Positions 10,021-19,269 of a DNA stretch of 41,139 nt are shown here, in pieces. Position 1 is the stretch's first letter, and each line of letters opens with the position of its first letter. A program made the position numbers and the translations under genes. Below the pieces are notes generated by a model. That model did not search any database. It was given only the letters and a program-made list of their open reading frames with translations, and was not told the DNA's origin. Origin of the DNA: Siccirubricoccus deserti. GTDB lineage: Bacteria > Pseudomonadota > Alphaproteobacteria > Acetobacterales > Acetobacteraceae. The DNA lies in contig NZ_JACOMF010000041.1 in the NCBI RefSeq assembly GCF_014283215.1, positions 1-41,139 of the forward strand. The letters are read 5' to 3'.

Positions 10021-12305
10021 GACGTCACGCCCCGTGCGGCCTGCCGGTGCTGGCCCTGGCCGGCCTGTTCGGCCTGGTCCTGGCGCCGGGCACGGCCCGG
10101 GCGCAGATCGACCAACCGTCGCTGACCCCGCGCGACGCGGGCCCCGGCCTTGCCACCACGCCGCAGCGGCAGGAGCCGCTGGGCGGCATCGGCGGCGGGC
10201 CGCAGCAGGATCCCAACGCGCCGGTGACCTTCACCGCCGATGAGGTGGAGTACGACCGCGACCGCGGCCTGGTGATCGCCCGCGGCCGGGTCGAGGCCTG
10301 GCAGGGCGAACGCCTGCTCCGCGCCGATGAATTCACCTATGACCGCAACACCGGGGTCGCCACCGCCCGCGGCAATGTCCAGCTTCTGGAGGCCGACGGC
10401 ACCGTGCTCTTCGCCGATGAGGCGGAGCTGAAGGACCGCTTCCGCGACGGCGTGCTGACCGGGGTGCGGGCGCTGCTCGCGGCCAATGCCCGGCTGGCGG
10501 CCAATGGCGCGCGGCGCACCGGCGGCACCATCAACGAGCTGGGCCGGGTGGTCTATTCGGCCTGCGATCTCTGCGAGGACGACCCGACCGCGCCGCCGCT
10601 GTGGCAGGTTCAGGCGCGCCGCGCCATCCAGGACAAGGACGCCCGGCGGATCACCTACCGCGACGCGACGGTGCGCTTCGCCGGCGTGCCGCTGCTGTAC
10701 ACGCCCTACCTCTCGCACCCCGAGCCCGGCACGCCGCGCGCCTCGGGCTTCCTGTTCCCCACCATGGGGATCACCCGGTTCCTCGGCGCCTTCGTCGGCT
10801 TCCCTTACTACTGGGCGATCGACGACAGTTCCGACCTGATGATCACGCCGATGTTCTCGGCCCGGCAGTACCCGAACCTCGGCCTGGAATACCGCCGGCG
10901 CCTGAACAGCGGCGAGATCATCGGCAGCGCCTCAATCGGCGGCTTCAACGGCAACGACACCGGCGGCAAGGACGATATTGCGGGCCACGTCTTCCTGAAG
11001 GGCCGCTTCACCGTCGACGAGAATTGGCGCGCCGGCTTCGACCTCAACCGCGCCAGTAACGAGCTGTACCTGCGCACCTTCCGCTACGAATACCGCCGGG
11101 TGCTGACCAGCCAAGTCTATACCGAGGGCTTCTTCGGCACCGAGGGCTACGCCCGCGCCGATGCCCGCGCCTATCAGGGGCTGCGCAGCTCGGACGACAC
11201 CAGGCAGGTGCCCTATGTCCTGCCGAACCTCTATTACGAGCACGCGCCGCACGGGAAGGTGCTGGGCGGCTTCGTGACCGCCGACGTCAACGCGCTGGGC
11301 ATCTACCGCGACATCGGCAGCATGAGCCAGCGGCTGGCCACGCGGGTCACCTGGGAGCGGCCGGAGGTCGGCCCGCTCGGCGATCTCTGGACCTTCCGGC
11401 TGCAGGGCGACGCGCTCGGCTACCGCGCCAGCGGCCAGCAGGAGCCGCCGACGAACCTGCCCGACGCCAATGGCAACAACGCCGTCGGCAACATCCGCGC
11501 CGCCATCGACTGGCGGATGCCCTTCGTGCGTTCGGCCGGCGAATGGGGCAGCCAGACGATCGAGCCGCGGGTGCAGTTCGTCACCGGCCCGCGCATGGGC
11601 CCGCAGCGCCGCATCCCGAATGAGGACAGCGTCGATTTCGAGTTCACCGACGCCAACCTGTTCCAACTCAACCGCTTCACCGGGCGGGACCGGCAGGAAG
11701 GCGGGACGCGGGTCGATACCGCCATCCGCGCCGCCTGGGACTTCCCGAACGGCGGTCAGGTGGAGGGGCTGGTCGGCCGCTCCTTCCGCTTCGACGACAA
11801 CAGCTTCAACCCCTATCCGGGCTCCGGCCTCGATCGCCGTGCCTCGGATTACGTGGCGCGGCTGCGGGTGGCGCCGACCAGCTGGTTCGAGGTGCTGGGG
11901 CGGGTGCGGACGGATAGCGAGAACCCGTTCGACCGACGGCTGGTCGATACCGTGGCGACCCTCGGCCTTGGCAATGTGACGCTGAATGCCGGCTATCTCT
12001 ATTCGCCGCCGCTGCCCTACCTCCTCCCAGTGCGGGCGCGGGACGAGGTCTCGGTCGGCGTCTCCGCTCGGATCGGCGAGTACTGGCGGGCGAATATCTC
12101 CGGCCGCTACGACCTCGGCATCGAGCGCCCGGTGCTGATCGCCGGCAGCGTGGGGTACGAGGATGAGTGCTTCATTCTGGAGGGCCGCTTCATCAAGCGT
12201 TTTGCCCAGGATCCGACGACCCAGAGCAATTATCCGGCCGATACCGTGGTGCTGGTGCGGATCGGGCTGAAGACGATCGGCGACTACTTCCTCCGGGCGA
12301 TCTGA
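10017..12305 (+). CDS. lptD: LPS-assembly outer-membrane protein LptD
   Basis: 762-residue outer-membrane translocon that with lipoprotein LptE places LPS in the outer leaflet. Signal peptide residues 1-31 (LALAGLFGLVLAPGTARAQ). An OstA/LptA-like domain follows at about 65-165 (FTADEVEYDRDRGLVIARG, ANGARRTGGTINEL), then the large LptD barrel with the alphaproteobacterial motif YSACDLCEDDPTAPPLWQ (cysteines near residues 183 and 186), GFLFPTMGITRFLGAFVGFPYYW and terminal CFILEGRFIKRF. The start is the ATG that overlaps the lptG stop by four bases. In many relatives surA and pdxA follow lptD; here instead a small minus-strand gene follows convergently, so the operon is shortened. Confidence 0.93.
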   Translation: MRRHAPCGLPVLALAGLFGLVLAPGTARAQIDQPSLTPRDAGPGLATTPQRQEPLGGIGGGPQQDPNAPVTFTADEVEYDRDRGLVIARGRVEAWQGERLLRADEFTYDRNTGVATARGNVQLLEADGTVLFADEAELKDRFRDGVLTGVRALLAANARLAANGARRTGGTINELGRVVYSACDLCEDDPTAPPLWQVQARRAIQDKDARRITYRDATVRFAGVPLLYTPYLSHPEPGTPRASGFLFPTMGITRFLGAFVGFPYYWAIDDSSDLMITPMFSARQYPNLGLEYRRRLNSGEIIGSASIGGFNGNDTGGKDDIAGHVFLKGRFTVDENWRAGFDLNRASNELYLRTFRYEYRRVLTSQVYTEGFFGTEGYARADARAYQGLRSSDDTRQVPYVLPNLYYEHAPHGKVLGGFVTADVNALGIYRDIGSMSQRLATRVTWERPEVGPLGDLWTFRLQGDALGYRASGQQEPPTNLPDANGNNAVGNIRAAIDWRMPFVRSAGEWGSQTIEPRVQFVTGPRMGPQRRIPNEDSVDFEFTDANLFQLNRFTGRDRQEGGTRVDTAIRAAWDFPNGGQVEGLVGRSFRFDDNSFNPYPGSGLDRRASDYVARLRVAPTSWFEVLGRVRTDSENPFDRRLVDTVATLGLGNVTLNAGYLYSPPLPYLLPVRARDEVSVGVSARIGEYWRANISGRYDLGIERPVLIAGSVGYEDECFILEGRFIKRFAQDPTTQSNYPADTVVLVRIGLKTIGDYFLRAI

Positions 12306-12347
12306 GCCAGGCGATGGCCGCCGATCGCGTGATCGACGGCCAGGCGA

Positions 12348-12599
12348 TCAGCGCGGCGGGCGGGCGAAGCCGCGCGGCTTCGGCAGCGGCTTCGGGCCCA
12401 TCACCGCGTCGATCTCCGCCTTGGCCCGGTTGAGCGTGTCCGCCAGGGTCACCGTCAGCGAATCCCGCGTCACCTCACGCGGCGCACCGCGGTTGGCCGG
12501 CGGATGGATCACCACGCTGAAGCCGGCCTTGCCGTTATCGACCACTTCCATCCGATGCAGGCGGTATTCCCGCACCTGGACCACCATGAGGTTGGGCAT
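12348..12599 (-). CDS. Conserved small protein of unknown function (83 aa)
   Basis: Not a family I can name. 83 residues beginning MPNLMVVQVREYRLHRM, with VVIHPPANRGAPREVT and a C-terminal basic/proline tail (PKPLPKPRGFARPPR). No membrane segment or signal; likely cytoplasmic. The ATG at 12599 has GGAG seven bases upstream and is chosen over longer frames that run into repetitive intergenic DNA. Convergent with lptD, stop codons 42 bases apart. Codon usage is like its neighbours, which supports a real gene. Confidence 0.65.
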   Translation of the reverse strand: MPNLMVVQVREYRLHRMEVVDNGKAGFSVVIHPPANRGAPREVTRDSLTVTLADTLNRAKAEIDAVMGPKPLPKPRGFARPPR

Positions 12600-12918
12600 G
12601 CCATGCTCCGTCTTTTCGGAGCGGTTTCCGTTCGCCTCGGCGCACGGAAGCCGCTTCAGCCTTCTGTTTGGGCGATAAACTCCGATCCAGCGCTTCCGCC
12701 TGACCGGAGTTTGCTCTGGGCATGGTTTAGGGCATCCATGCTGCAATGCAACATGAGCGTGGCGGAGCGCCGCACGCTTCCACCCTTCGGGGCGGGTTGT
12801 GGTTGCGGGCGAATACCCTGACGATACGACAGAAGCCGGTCGCGGCAGATTGGCATGGGCCGCGTCACCAGACGCCGGATCTGCATGCGTCCGGATCGAA
12901 TCACAGGGAGAGAGTTCA
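12600..12918. repeat. Palindrome-rich intergenic region
   Basis: Non-coding stretch of 319 bases. Two inverted repeats: AGCGGTTTCCGT (12620-12631) with ACGGAAGCCGCT (12644-12655, one mismatch), and AAACTCCG (12677-12684) with CGGAGTTT (12705-12712). GC is lower than in the genes. It lies between two divergently read units and resembles the palindromic blocks at 1948-2032 and 16029-16191. No clear promoter boxes are seen. Confidence 0.45.
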
Positions 12919-13905
12919 AGGCAGACCCACAGCTTCGGCCGCCGCGCCGCCCTCGCGCTCGGCCTGCTTCCCGCGCTTGGCCCACTGGCGCGCCCGGCAG
13001 TCGCCCAGGCGGGCTTCCCCAACTGGCCGATCCGGCTGGTGGTGCCCTGGCTGCCCGGCGGCTCCTCCGACACCCATCCGCGGGTGCTGGCCGACATCGC
13101 CGACCGTAAGCTCGGCCAACCGGTGATCACCGAGAACCGCCCCGGCGCCACCGGCACCCTGGGCGCGCTGATGATGGCGCAGGAAGCCAAGGGCGACGGC
13201 CACTTGGTCGGGCAGATGCCGATCAGCGTGTTCCGCATCCCGGCCATGTCACGCCGGCCGACCTTCGACCCGGCCACCGACTTCAGCTGGATCATCCACC
13301 TGACCGGCTATGTCTTCGGCGTGGTGGTCCGCGCCGACCAGCCCTGGAAGAGCTGGCAGGAGCTCATCGCCTTCGCCAAGGCGAATCCCGGTAAGGTCAC
13401 CTACGGCACCCCCGGCGTCGGCAGCACGCTGCACATCACCATGGAGCGCATTGCCCAACAGCTTGGCATCGAATGGCTGCACGTGCCGTTCCGCGGCGGC
13501 GCCGACAACATCCAGGCGGTGCTCTCCGGCCAGACCATGGTGAACACCGACAGCACCGGCTAGGCGCCGCTGGTGGATGACGGGCGGCTGCGGCTGCTGG
13601 TGGTCTGGACCGCGGAGCGCGCCAAGCGCTTCCCCAACGTGCCCACCCTGCGCGAGGTCGGGATCGATATCGTCGCCGACAGCCCCTTCGGGCTCGGCGG
13701 GCCAAAGGGCATCGACCCCGGCGTGGTGCGGGTCCTGCACGACGCCTTCAAGGAGGCGCTGTTCGACCCGAAGCATGTCGAGACGCTGGATCGCTTCGAC
13801 ATGCCGCTGCGCTACATGGGCAGCGAGGAGTACGCCACCTTCGCGCAGCGACTCTACGCAGAGGAGAGCGCCATCATCCGCAAGCTGGGGCTGCGAATGG
13901 ATTGA
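12919..13905 (+). pseudogene. Bug-family (TctC-type) solute-binding protein, inactivated
   Basis: Encodes a tripartite-tricarboxylate-transporter-type periplasmic binding protein in one frame broken by TAG at 13561-13563. Upstream part: RRAALALGLLPALG signal segment, PNWPIRLVVPWLPGGSSDT, ENRPGATGTLGA, YGTPGVGSTLHI, LHVPFRGGADNIQAVLSGQ. Downstream part: AERAKRFPNVPTLREVG and RFDMPLRYMGSEEY. Aligned to the intact paralogue at 14120, the amber codon replaces a tryptophan (TGG to TAG). The place where the paralogous ATG would be reads AGG CAG ACC (12919), so the start may be lost too; a GTG at 12799 would add 40 unlikely residues. Two lesions make a functional product improbable. Ligands of this family are usually carboxylates. 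Confidence 0.8.
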
Positions 13906-14119
13906 TGGCTGCGACGGGCGCAGCCCGGCCGGGGCCGCGGCCCGCTTCCATGGCCGCGCCGTCAGGAGGGCAGGCCGGCGCCATGGCGCGGGCTGGAGGC
14001 CCGCCCCGCGGTTTCCGATGCGGCCGGCAGGCCCCTGCTGCGGCTGGCGCGGCGGCACGGTCGAGGGCATGCTTTCCGGCAGATCGGCTTCCCAAGCCGG
14101 CACGTCCGAGGAGGTAACC

Positions 14120-15091
14120 ATGCCGAAACCTGGCTTCCACCGCCGCAGACTGCTCGCCGCCGCCGCCCTGGCGCCGCTAGGCCGGCCCGCCCTGGCCCAG
14201 CCGCGCTTCCCGGACCGGCCGATCCGCGTCTTCGTGCCCTGGACCCCAGGCGGGGCCACCGATGTACAGATGCGCTCGGTCTGCGAGATCGCCCAGCGCC
14301 ACCTCGGCCAGCCGGTGGTGGTGGAGAACCGCCCGGGCGCCAGCGGCACCATGGGGGCGATGGCGATCAAGGAGGCGAAGCCGGACGGCTACACCCTGTC
14401 GCAGATGCCGAACGGCGTGTTCCGGATGCCGGCGATGCAGGCCCGGCCGCAATGGGACCCGGTAAAGGACTTCACCTGGATCGTCCGGCTGGTCGGCTAC
14501 ATGGGTGGCGTGGTGGTGCGGCCCGACGCGCCGTGGAAGACCCTGCCGGAACTGGTGGAACACGCCCGTGCCAACCCCGGCAAGCTGAGCTACGGCACCC
14601 CCGGCGCCAATACCACCGAGGTTCAGATGCAGCGGCTGGCCAAGGCCGCCGGCATCGACTGGGTGCCGGTGGCGTTCCGCGGCGCGGCGCCCAACCTGCA
14701 GGCGCTGCTGTCGGGCGACATCCATTTCTCCGCCGAGACCTCCGCCTGGTCCGACATGGCGCTGGAGGGGCGGCTGCGGCCGCTGGCGGTCTGGATGAGC
14801 GAGCGGGCGAAGCGCTTCCCCGATGTGCCGACCTTCCGCGAATGCGGCTACGACGTGCTGGGCGAGAGCACCTACGGCATCGCCGGCCCGCGCGGCATGG
14901 ACCCCGAAGTGGTGCGTACCATTCATGACGCATTCAAGGAGGCGGTGCACGATCCGGCGCATCTGGCGGTGCTGGCGCGCTTCGACATGCCGGTGCGCTA
15001 CATGGATTCCGAGGATTTCGCCAATGACGCGGCGGCACTGGTCGAGGAGGCAAGGCGAATCGTCCAGGAACTCGGGCTGCGTATCGGCTGA
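14120..15091 (+). CDS. Bug-family (TctC-type) periplasmic solute-binding protein
   Basis: 323 residues. A Tat/Sec-like leader (HRRRLLAAAALAPLGRPALAQ) is followed by the two-lobed Bug fold: PDRPIRVFVPWTPGGATDV, VENRPGASGTMGA, KPDGYTL, LSYGTPGANTTEV, VAFRGAAPNLQALLSGD and ERAKRFPDVPTFRECGYD. Such proteins bind carboxylate-type ligands for TctAB permeases or act as orphan receptors; no TctA/TctB gene is nearby. The start ATG 14120 follows a strong GAGGAGGT. The upstream neighbour is a close, dead paralogue, and the downstream DUF1835 gene overlaps by one base (TGATG), suggesting coupling. Confidence 0.92.
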   Translation: MPKPGFHRRRLLAAAALAPLGRPALAQPRFPDRPIRVFVPWTPGGATDVQMRSVCEIAQRHLGQPVVVENRPGASGTMGAMAIKEAKPDGYTLSQMPNGVFRMPAMQARPQWDPVKDFTWIVRLVGYMGGVVVRPDAPWKTLPELVEHARANPGKLSYGTPGANTTEVQMQRLAKAAGIDWVPVAFRGAAPNLQALLSGDIHFSAETSAWSDMALEGRLRPLAVWMSERAKRFPDVPTFRECGYDVLGESTYGIAGPRGMDPEVVRTIHDAFKEAVHDPAHLAVLARFDMPVRYMDSEDFANDAAALVEEARRIVQELGLRIG

Positions 15092-16029
15092 TGCAGCCGC
15101 GGCTGCACCTGCGCTGCGGCGACGATCTGCGGGTGCCGTTGCAGCGCGCCGGCATCGCCGGCGAATACCTCTGCTTCTCCGACCCCGTCTGCCAGGGGCC
15201 GGCGCGGGACGAAGGCGACCTGATGGCCTGGCTCGGCCTCCGGGCGCGCTTCGTCGCGCTGCATGCCGGCCAGGATGTCGGTGCGGTGCGGCTGCGGCTG
15301 GGCCGCGAATACACCGCGCTCTCGGCGCTGCACCGGCATGACGCGGTGTGGCTGTGGTTCGAGCACGACCTCTGGGACCAGGCGGCGCTGATCCGGGTGC
15401 TGTCGCTGCTGGCGGAGAAGCGGCTGCTGCGGGGCCGGCTCTGGCTGCTGCCGGCGGATGGGGTGCGCTGCTTCCCGGAGCTGTCGGACGTGGAACTCGG
15501 CCGGCTGCAGCCGGCGCCGCTCACCGAATTGCAGATCGAGCAGGCGGCCGAGGCCTGGGCCGCCTATTCGGCGCCGGATCCGACCGCGCTGGATGCCCTC
15601 AGCCGGCGGGAGCTGGCGCTGCCCTTCCTCGGCGCCGCGCTGCGCCGCCACCTGCGCGACCTGCCCTGGACCACGGATGGGCTGGCGGAAACCGAGCGGC
15701 TGGTGCTGCGCGCGGTGGCCGAAGGCGTCACCGATGAGGCCGGGCTGCTGCGCGCGCTGCGCACCGCCGATGCGGTGTTCCACCAGACCGACCTGATCCT
15801 GCGGGATGTGGTGGGGCGGCTGCGGCTGGGGCCGCGGCGGCTGCTGCACCAGGCGGAGCCACTGGGCCTGACCCCGCGCGGGGCGGCGGTGCTGGCGGGG
15901 CGGGAGAGGCATCGGCCGCCGCCGCGCAGCGAAGGCGGTGTCAGCGTGCTGCCCGACCCGCCCTGGCTGTACGATCCGGCACGGGCCGGGGTGGTGCGTG
16001 GCGCCGAGCCGGGCGAGCGTCGGACCTAG
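15091..16029 (+). CDS. DUF1835 domain protein
   Basis: 312 residues, cytoplasmic. The N-terminal region (about 1-130) has DUF1835 features: HLRCGDDLRVPLQRAGIAGEYLCFSDP with GP, then RLGREY and the motif VWLWFEHDLWDQAALIRVLSLLA. A C-terminal winged-helix-like part (about 205-285) with ETERLVLRAVAEG and LTPRGAAVLAG follows, as in many family members. The molecular role is unknown. The ATG overlaps the preceding Bug gene stop (TGATG), so it is likely co-translated, but the two families have no known functional link. A hairpin at 16029-16063 follows the stop. Confidence 0.8.
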   Translation: MQPRLHLRCGDDLRVPLQRAGIAGEYLCFSDPVCQGPARDEGDLMAWLGLRARFVALHAGQDVGAVRLRLGREYTALSALHRHDAVWLWFEHDLWDQAALIRVLSLLAEKRLLRGRLWLLPADGVRCFPELSDVELGRLQPAPLTELQIEQAAEAWAAYSAPDPTALDALSRRELALPFLGAALRRHLRDLPWTTDGLAETERLVLRAVAEGVTDEAGLLRALRTADAVFHQTDLILRDVVGRLRLGPRRLLHQAEPLGLTPRGAAVLAGRERHRPPPRSEGGVSVLPDPPWLYDPARAGVVRGAEPGERRT

Positions 16030-16063
16030 AGCCCGACCGCTTTGGCCTGAAGCGATCGGGCTC
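16029..16063. terminator. Hairpin after DUF1835 gene
   Basis: GAGCCCGACCGCTT (16029-16042) pairs with AAGCGATCGGGCTC (16050-16063) with one mismatch (wobble in RNA) and a 7-nt loop. It starts on the stop codon of the DUF1835 gene. No U-tract follows; could be a terminator or palindromic repeat. Confidence 0.5.
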
Positions 16064-16154
16064 CACGGCGGAGTGCGTTCATGTCCGAACGCCGATCCGC
16101 TGTAGGCTGCTGTGTGTGGAGTGGCTTCACGCTTCAGCCGCATCGGATGGCCGC

Positions 16155-16191
16155 GTGATCGCCCTCTGGTGCTCCAACCTTGGGCGATCAC
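16155..16191. terminator. Hairpin after small secreted protein gene
   Basis: GTGATCGCCC (16155-16164) and GGGCGATCAC (16182-16191) form a perfect 10-bp stem with a 17-nt loop, six bases beyond the stop of the minus-strand gene at 16197. Likely its terminator, or a repeat of the same class as 16029-16063. Confidence 0.5.
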
Positions 16192-16196
16192 ACCCT

Positions 16197-16520
16197 TCAG
16201 CCGTGCGGCTGCAGCGTAACGCGCTCCGCCATGACCGGCGTGGCGGGCGCGGCTCGGTAGACCACCTCGGCGTTCTCGCCGCCGCCCACCAGCGCGGCGG
16301 CCGGGGCGCGCAGCGCACTCACCGTGCCGTAGCTGTAGCTGCGGTCCAGCCCGCCGCCGGTAACCTGGGCGACGCCGCCGCCCACGACATTCTGCGGCGT
16401 GCCGGCATAGGCGATCGCCACATCCTCGCCGCCGCCGATGAGGCGGGCCGAGGATTCCGCCCGGGCCGCGCCGGCGGCGCCGAGGACGAGGACGGAAGCG
16501 AGGATGATGTTGCGGACCAT
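16197..16520 (-). CDS. Small secreted protein with three GGG-x-[DN]-x4-Y repeats
   Basis: 107 residues, family not recognised. A Sec signal peptide at 1-21 (IILASVLVLGAAGAARAES) predicts periplasmic or secreted location. The mature part has three copies of a short motif: GGGEDVAIAY (from 29), GGGLDRSYSY (from 55) and GGGENAEVVY (from 79), separated by about 25 residues. The ATG at 16520 has GGAG nine bases upstream. No cysteines and no membrane segment beyond the leader. Repeats may form a small beta structure; no function is proposed. Confidence 0.7.
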   Translation of the reverse strand: MVRNIILASVLVLGAAGAARAESSARLIGGGEDVAIAYAGTPQNVVGGGVAQVTGGGLDRSYSYGTVSALRAPAAALVGGGENAEVVYRAAPATPVMAERVTLQPHG

Positions 16521-16733
16521 GGTGTGTCTCCTTCGGGGTGTTGCAGTGCGCCGCTAGATGCCAGCGCCGTGACCCGAAGTATGTGCGCCACGTCACAACA
16601 CGCCCAATGCTGGGTACGGATGCAGCCGATCCGTCTGATGGATTACGCCGCTGGCGCTGCAATGCCGGAGCAACCGGCGGATGGCGCAGTCGCGGCGGCG
16701 GCGCAAGCCTGCGGGCCGATGAGGGAGCCCGCC

Positions 16734-17207
16734 ATGACCGCCTTTCGCTGCATCGCCATCCCGACCGCAACCGCCGAACGCTTCCGCCGCACCGGCCGCG
16801 ATGACCGCGGCCAGACGCTGCACCGCCGCGTGGTGGATGGCCCCGGTTTTCCCTGCCGCCACTGCCTGCAACTCGGCGAGCCGGGCGAGGTGATGCTGCT
16901 CGGCAGCTACGATCTGCCGCATCCGCAGGGTGTCTACTGGACGCCGAGCCCGATCTTCCTGCACGAGCGCGACTGCGCCCGCTTCGCTGCGACGGACAGC
17001 ATCGCGCCCATTGTCCTGGCGAACGGCATGGTGTCGGTCCGCGCCTATGATGCCGAGGAGATGTGCCTCTACGACCTCGGTGCGGTGAGCGAGGGCGGCG
17101 CGGTGGCGCCGCTGCTGCAGCGCGCGCTGGAGGATCCGCGGGCGCGCTACGTCAACATCCATACCGCGCGGCCGGGCTGCCTGCTGACGGCGGTGGAAAG
17201 GCTGTGA
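16734..17207 (+). CDS. DUF1203 domain protein
   Basis: 157 residues, cytoplasmic. The family pattern is seen across the whole length: MTAFRCIAIPTATAERFR at the N-terminus, FPCRHCLQLGEPGEVMLLGSYDLP in the middle, PSPIFLHERDC, and the C-terminal ARYVNIHTARPGCLLTAVERL. Cysteines C40 and C43 form a C-x2-C pair. Start ATG 16734 has GAGGGA upstream. The family has no established biochemical function. Convergent with the ABC-F gene; the gap holds paired palindromes. Confidence 0.85.
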   Translation: MTAFRCIAIPTATAERFRRTGRDDRGQTLHRRVVDGPGFPCRHCLQLGEPGEVMLLGSYDLPHPQGVYWTPSPIFLHERDCARFAATDSIAPIVLANGMVSVRAYDAEEMCLYDLGAVSEGGAVAPLLQRALEDPRARYVNIHTARPGCLLTAVERL

Positions 17208-17222
17208 GAGGTGCCGCGTCTC

Positions 17223-17304
17223 CGTCATGCGCGGGCACGTCCACGCATCCAGACATCCGGTGAACAGGGGCGGCCAGATGGCCGGATCAGGTCCGGCCGT
17301 GACG
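17223..17304. repeat. Paired 28-nt palindromic repeats (REP/BIME-like)
   Basis: A forward unit at 17223-17250 (CGTCATGCGCGGGC... ACGCATCC) and an inverted unit at 17277-17304 (GATGGCCGGATCAGG... CGTGACG) are 26 bases apart. Each unit is itself a hairpin. Both units match those at 20025-20108 in length and outline. It lies between convergent genes and probably ends transcription from both sides. Confidence 0.6.
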
Positions 17305-17344
17305 AAGGGGCGGTGCTACGGGGCCGCTTGCGACGCCATCGGCC

Positions 17345-19213
17345 TCAGGCGGCTTCCAGCTTCTCCTGCAACTCTAACCATTCGGCTTCGAGCGTCGGCA
17401 GCACCTTGCCGATGACGGCGCGCCGCGTGGTGGCGCGGTTGATCAGGTCGGATTTGTTGCCGGCGTAGAGGCGCGGGTCGGCCAGCGCCTTGTCGATGGT
17501 CGCCGCCTCGTCCTGCAGCTTGGCGATCTGCGCCTCGATCTGCTTCGCGCGCTCCTTCAGCGGCGCCAGCGCGGCACGGCTTTCGGCCTTGCCGCGGCGG
17601 TCGTTGCCGCGCGGCGCGGTGCCCGGCTCGTTGCGCGCAGCGCGGCGGTTGCCGCCGCCGAGCAGGGCGCGGTAGTCGTCCAGGTCGCCATCGAAATTGG
17701 TCACCGCGCCATTGCCGACCAGCCACAGCCGATCCGCCACCAGCTCCACCAGATGCGGGTCATGGCTGATGAGGATGACCGCGCCATTGTAGTCGGCCAG
17801 CGCCTTCACCAGCGCGTCGCGCGCATCGATGTCGAGGTGGTTGGTCGGCTCGTCGAGGATCAGCAGCTGCGGCGCCTCCCGCGTGCAGAGCGCCAGCAGC
17901 AGCCGCGCCTTCTCGCCGCCCGAGCAGGCCGAGATCTTCGTCGTCGCCCGCTCGACGTCGAGGCCGAAGCGGGCGAGCTGGGCGCGGCATTGCGTCACCG
18001 TCGCCTGCGGCAGCGCCGCCTGCATATGGCTCAACGGCGTGCCGTCCATGTCCAGCTCATCGGTCTGGTGCTGGGCGAAGTAGCCGACCTTCAGCTTCGG
18101 CGAGCGGAATTGCGTGCCTGACATCAGCGGCAGCCGCCTGGCGAAGAGTTTTGCCAGGGTCGATTTTCCGTTGCCATTGGCGCCGAGCAGGGCGATGCGG
18201 TCGTCCTGGTCCAGCCGCAGGTCGAGACCCTTCAGCACTACCCGCTTGTCGTAGCCGATGCTGCCGCCCGAGATCGACAGCACCGGCGGCGCCAGCTCGG
18301 CCGGCTCGGGGAAGGCGAAGCGGGTGGCGTGGTCTTCCACCACGCTCTCGATCGCCGGCATCCGTTCCAGCGCCTTGATCCGCGACTGCGCCTGGCGGGC
18401 CTTGCTGGCCTTGGCGCGGAACCGGTCCACGAAGGACTGGATATGCGCCCGTTCGGCAGCGAGCTTCTCGTTCTGCGCCTGCTGCTGCGCCTGGCGCTCG
18501 GTGCGGACGCGGACGAAATTGTCGAAGGCGCCGGGGTAGAGCGTCAGCTTGCCGCGGTCGAGATGGGCAATGGCGTCGACGCAGCGTTCCAGCAGCCCAC
18601 GGTCGTGGCTGACCACGATGGCGGCGCCGGAGAAGCGCTGCAGCCAGCCCTCCAGCCACATCGTCGCTTCAAGATCGAGGTGGTTGGTCGGCTCGTCCAG
18701 CAGCAGCAGCTCGGGCTCGAGGAACAGCACCCGCGCCAGCGCCACGCGCATCCGCCAGCCGCCGGAGAACTCGGTGCTCGGCCGCGCCTGGGCGGCGGCG
18801 TCGAAGCCGAGGCCGGCCAGGATGGTGGCGGCGCGGGAGGGCGCGCTGTCAGCCTGGATGGCGATCAGCCGCTCATGGATCTCGGCCATGCGGTGGGAGT
18901 CGGGGTGGCCCTCGGCCTCGGCCAGCAGCGCCGCGCGCTCGGTATCGGCGGCGAGCACCGTCTCCAGCAGCGTCTCCGGCCCGCCCGGGGCTTCCTGCGC
19001 CACATGGCCCATGCGGGCGCGGGCGGCGAGGCGGATCTCACCGCCATCCGGCTGGATCTCCCCGGTGATGGCCTTCAGCAGGGTGGATTTCCCGGCGCCG
19101 TTGCGGCCGACCAGCCCGACCTTGCGGCCGGGGTCGACCACCAGGTCGGCGCCTTCCAGCAGGGCGCGGCCGGCGATGCGGAGCGTGAGGTCGCGGATGG
19201 TGAGGACGGTCAT
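17345..19213 (-). CDS. ABC-F family ATPase (YheS/Uup type)
   Basis: 622-residue soluble protein with two ABC ATPase domains and no membrane segment, acting on ribosomes in translation or stress relief. Domain 1: Walker [10 protein letters not shown] (36-44), signature [13 protein letters not shown], Walker [13 protein letters not shown], switch VVSHDR. Domain 2: Walker [10 protein letters not shown] (about 340), signature [13 protein letters not shown], Walker [13 protein letters not shown] and ISHDPH. The inter-domain linker (P-site tRNA interaction motif) contains [19 protein letters not shown] and [14 protein letters not shown]. The C-terminus (from about 540) is a charged coiled coil. Length and linker fit YheS/Uup-like members; which subfamily is not settled. 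It is the only gene of its unit here. Confidence 0.92.
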   Translation of the reverse strand: MTVLTIRDLTLRIAGRALLEGADLVVDPGRKVGLVGRNGAGKSTLLKAITGEIQPDGGEIRLAARARMGHVAQEAPGGPETLLETVLAADTERAALLAEAEGHPDSHRMAEIHERLIAIQADSAPSRAATILAGLGFDAAAQARPSTEFSGGWRMRVALARVLFLEPELLLLDEPTNHLDLEATMWLEGWLQRFSGAAIVVSHDRGLLERCVDAIAHLDRGKLTLYPGAFDNFVRVRTERQAQQQAQNEKLAAERAHIQSFVDRFRAKASKARQAQSRIKALERMPAIESVVEDHATRFAFPEPAELAPPVLSISGGSIGYDKRVVLKGLDLRLDQDDRIALLGANGNGKSTLAKLFARRLPLMSGTQFRSPKLKVGYFAQHQTDELDMDGTPLSHMQAALPQATVTQCRAQLARFGLDVERATTKISACSGGEKARLLLALCTREAPQLLILDEPTNHLDIDARDALVKALADYNGAVILISHDPHLVELVADRLWLVGNGAVTNFDGDLDDYRALLGGGNRRAARNEPGTAPRGNDRRGKAESRAALAPLKERAKQIEAQIAKLQDEAATIDKALADPRLYAGNKSDLINRATTRRAVIGKVLPTLEAEWLELQEKLEAA

Positions 19214-19269
19214 GGCGGGGCTTTCCTAGCCCCTGGAGGCGCCCGCCGCCACCGCTTTGCTGCGGTTGC

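Noticed and set aside
7695-10718. Long antisense frames under lptF/lptG/lptD
   Set aside because: Gln/Arg/Gly-rich shadows of membrane-protein genes with no recognisable fold.
13906-14119. Possible coding remnant between the tandem Bug genes
   Set aside because: Frames are Pro/Ala/Arg-rich noise with no match to Bug proteins.
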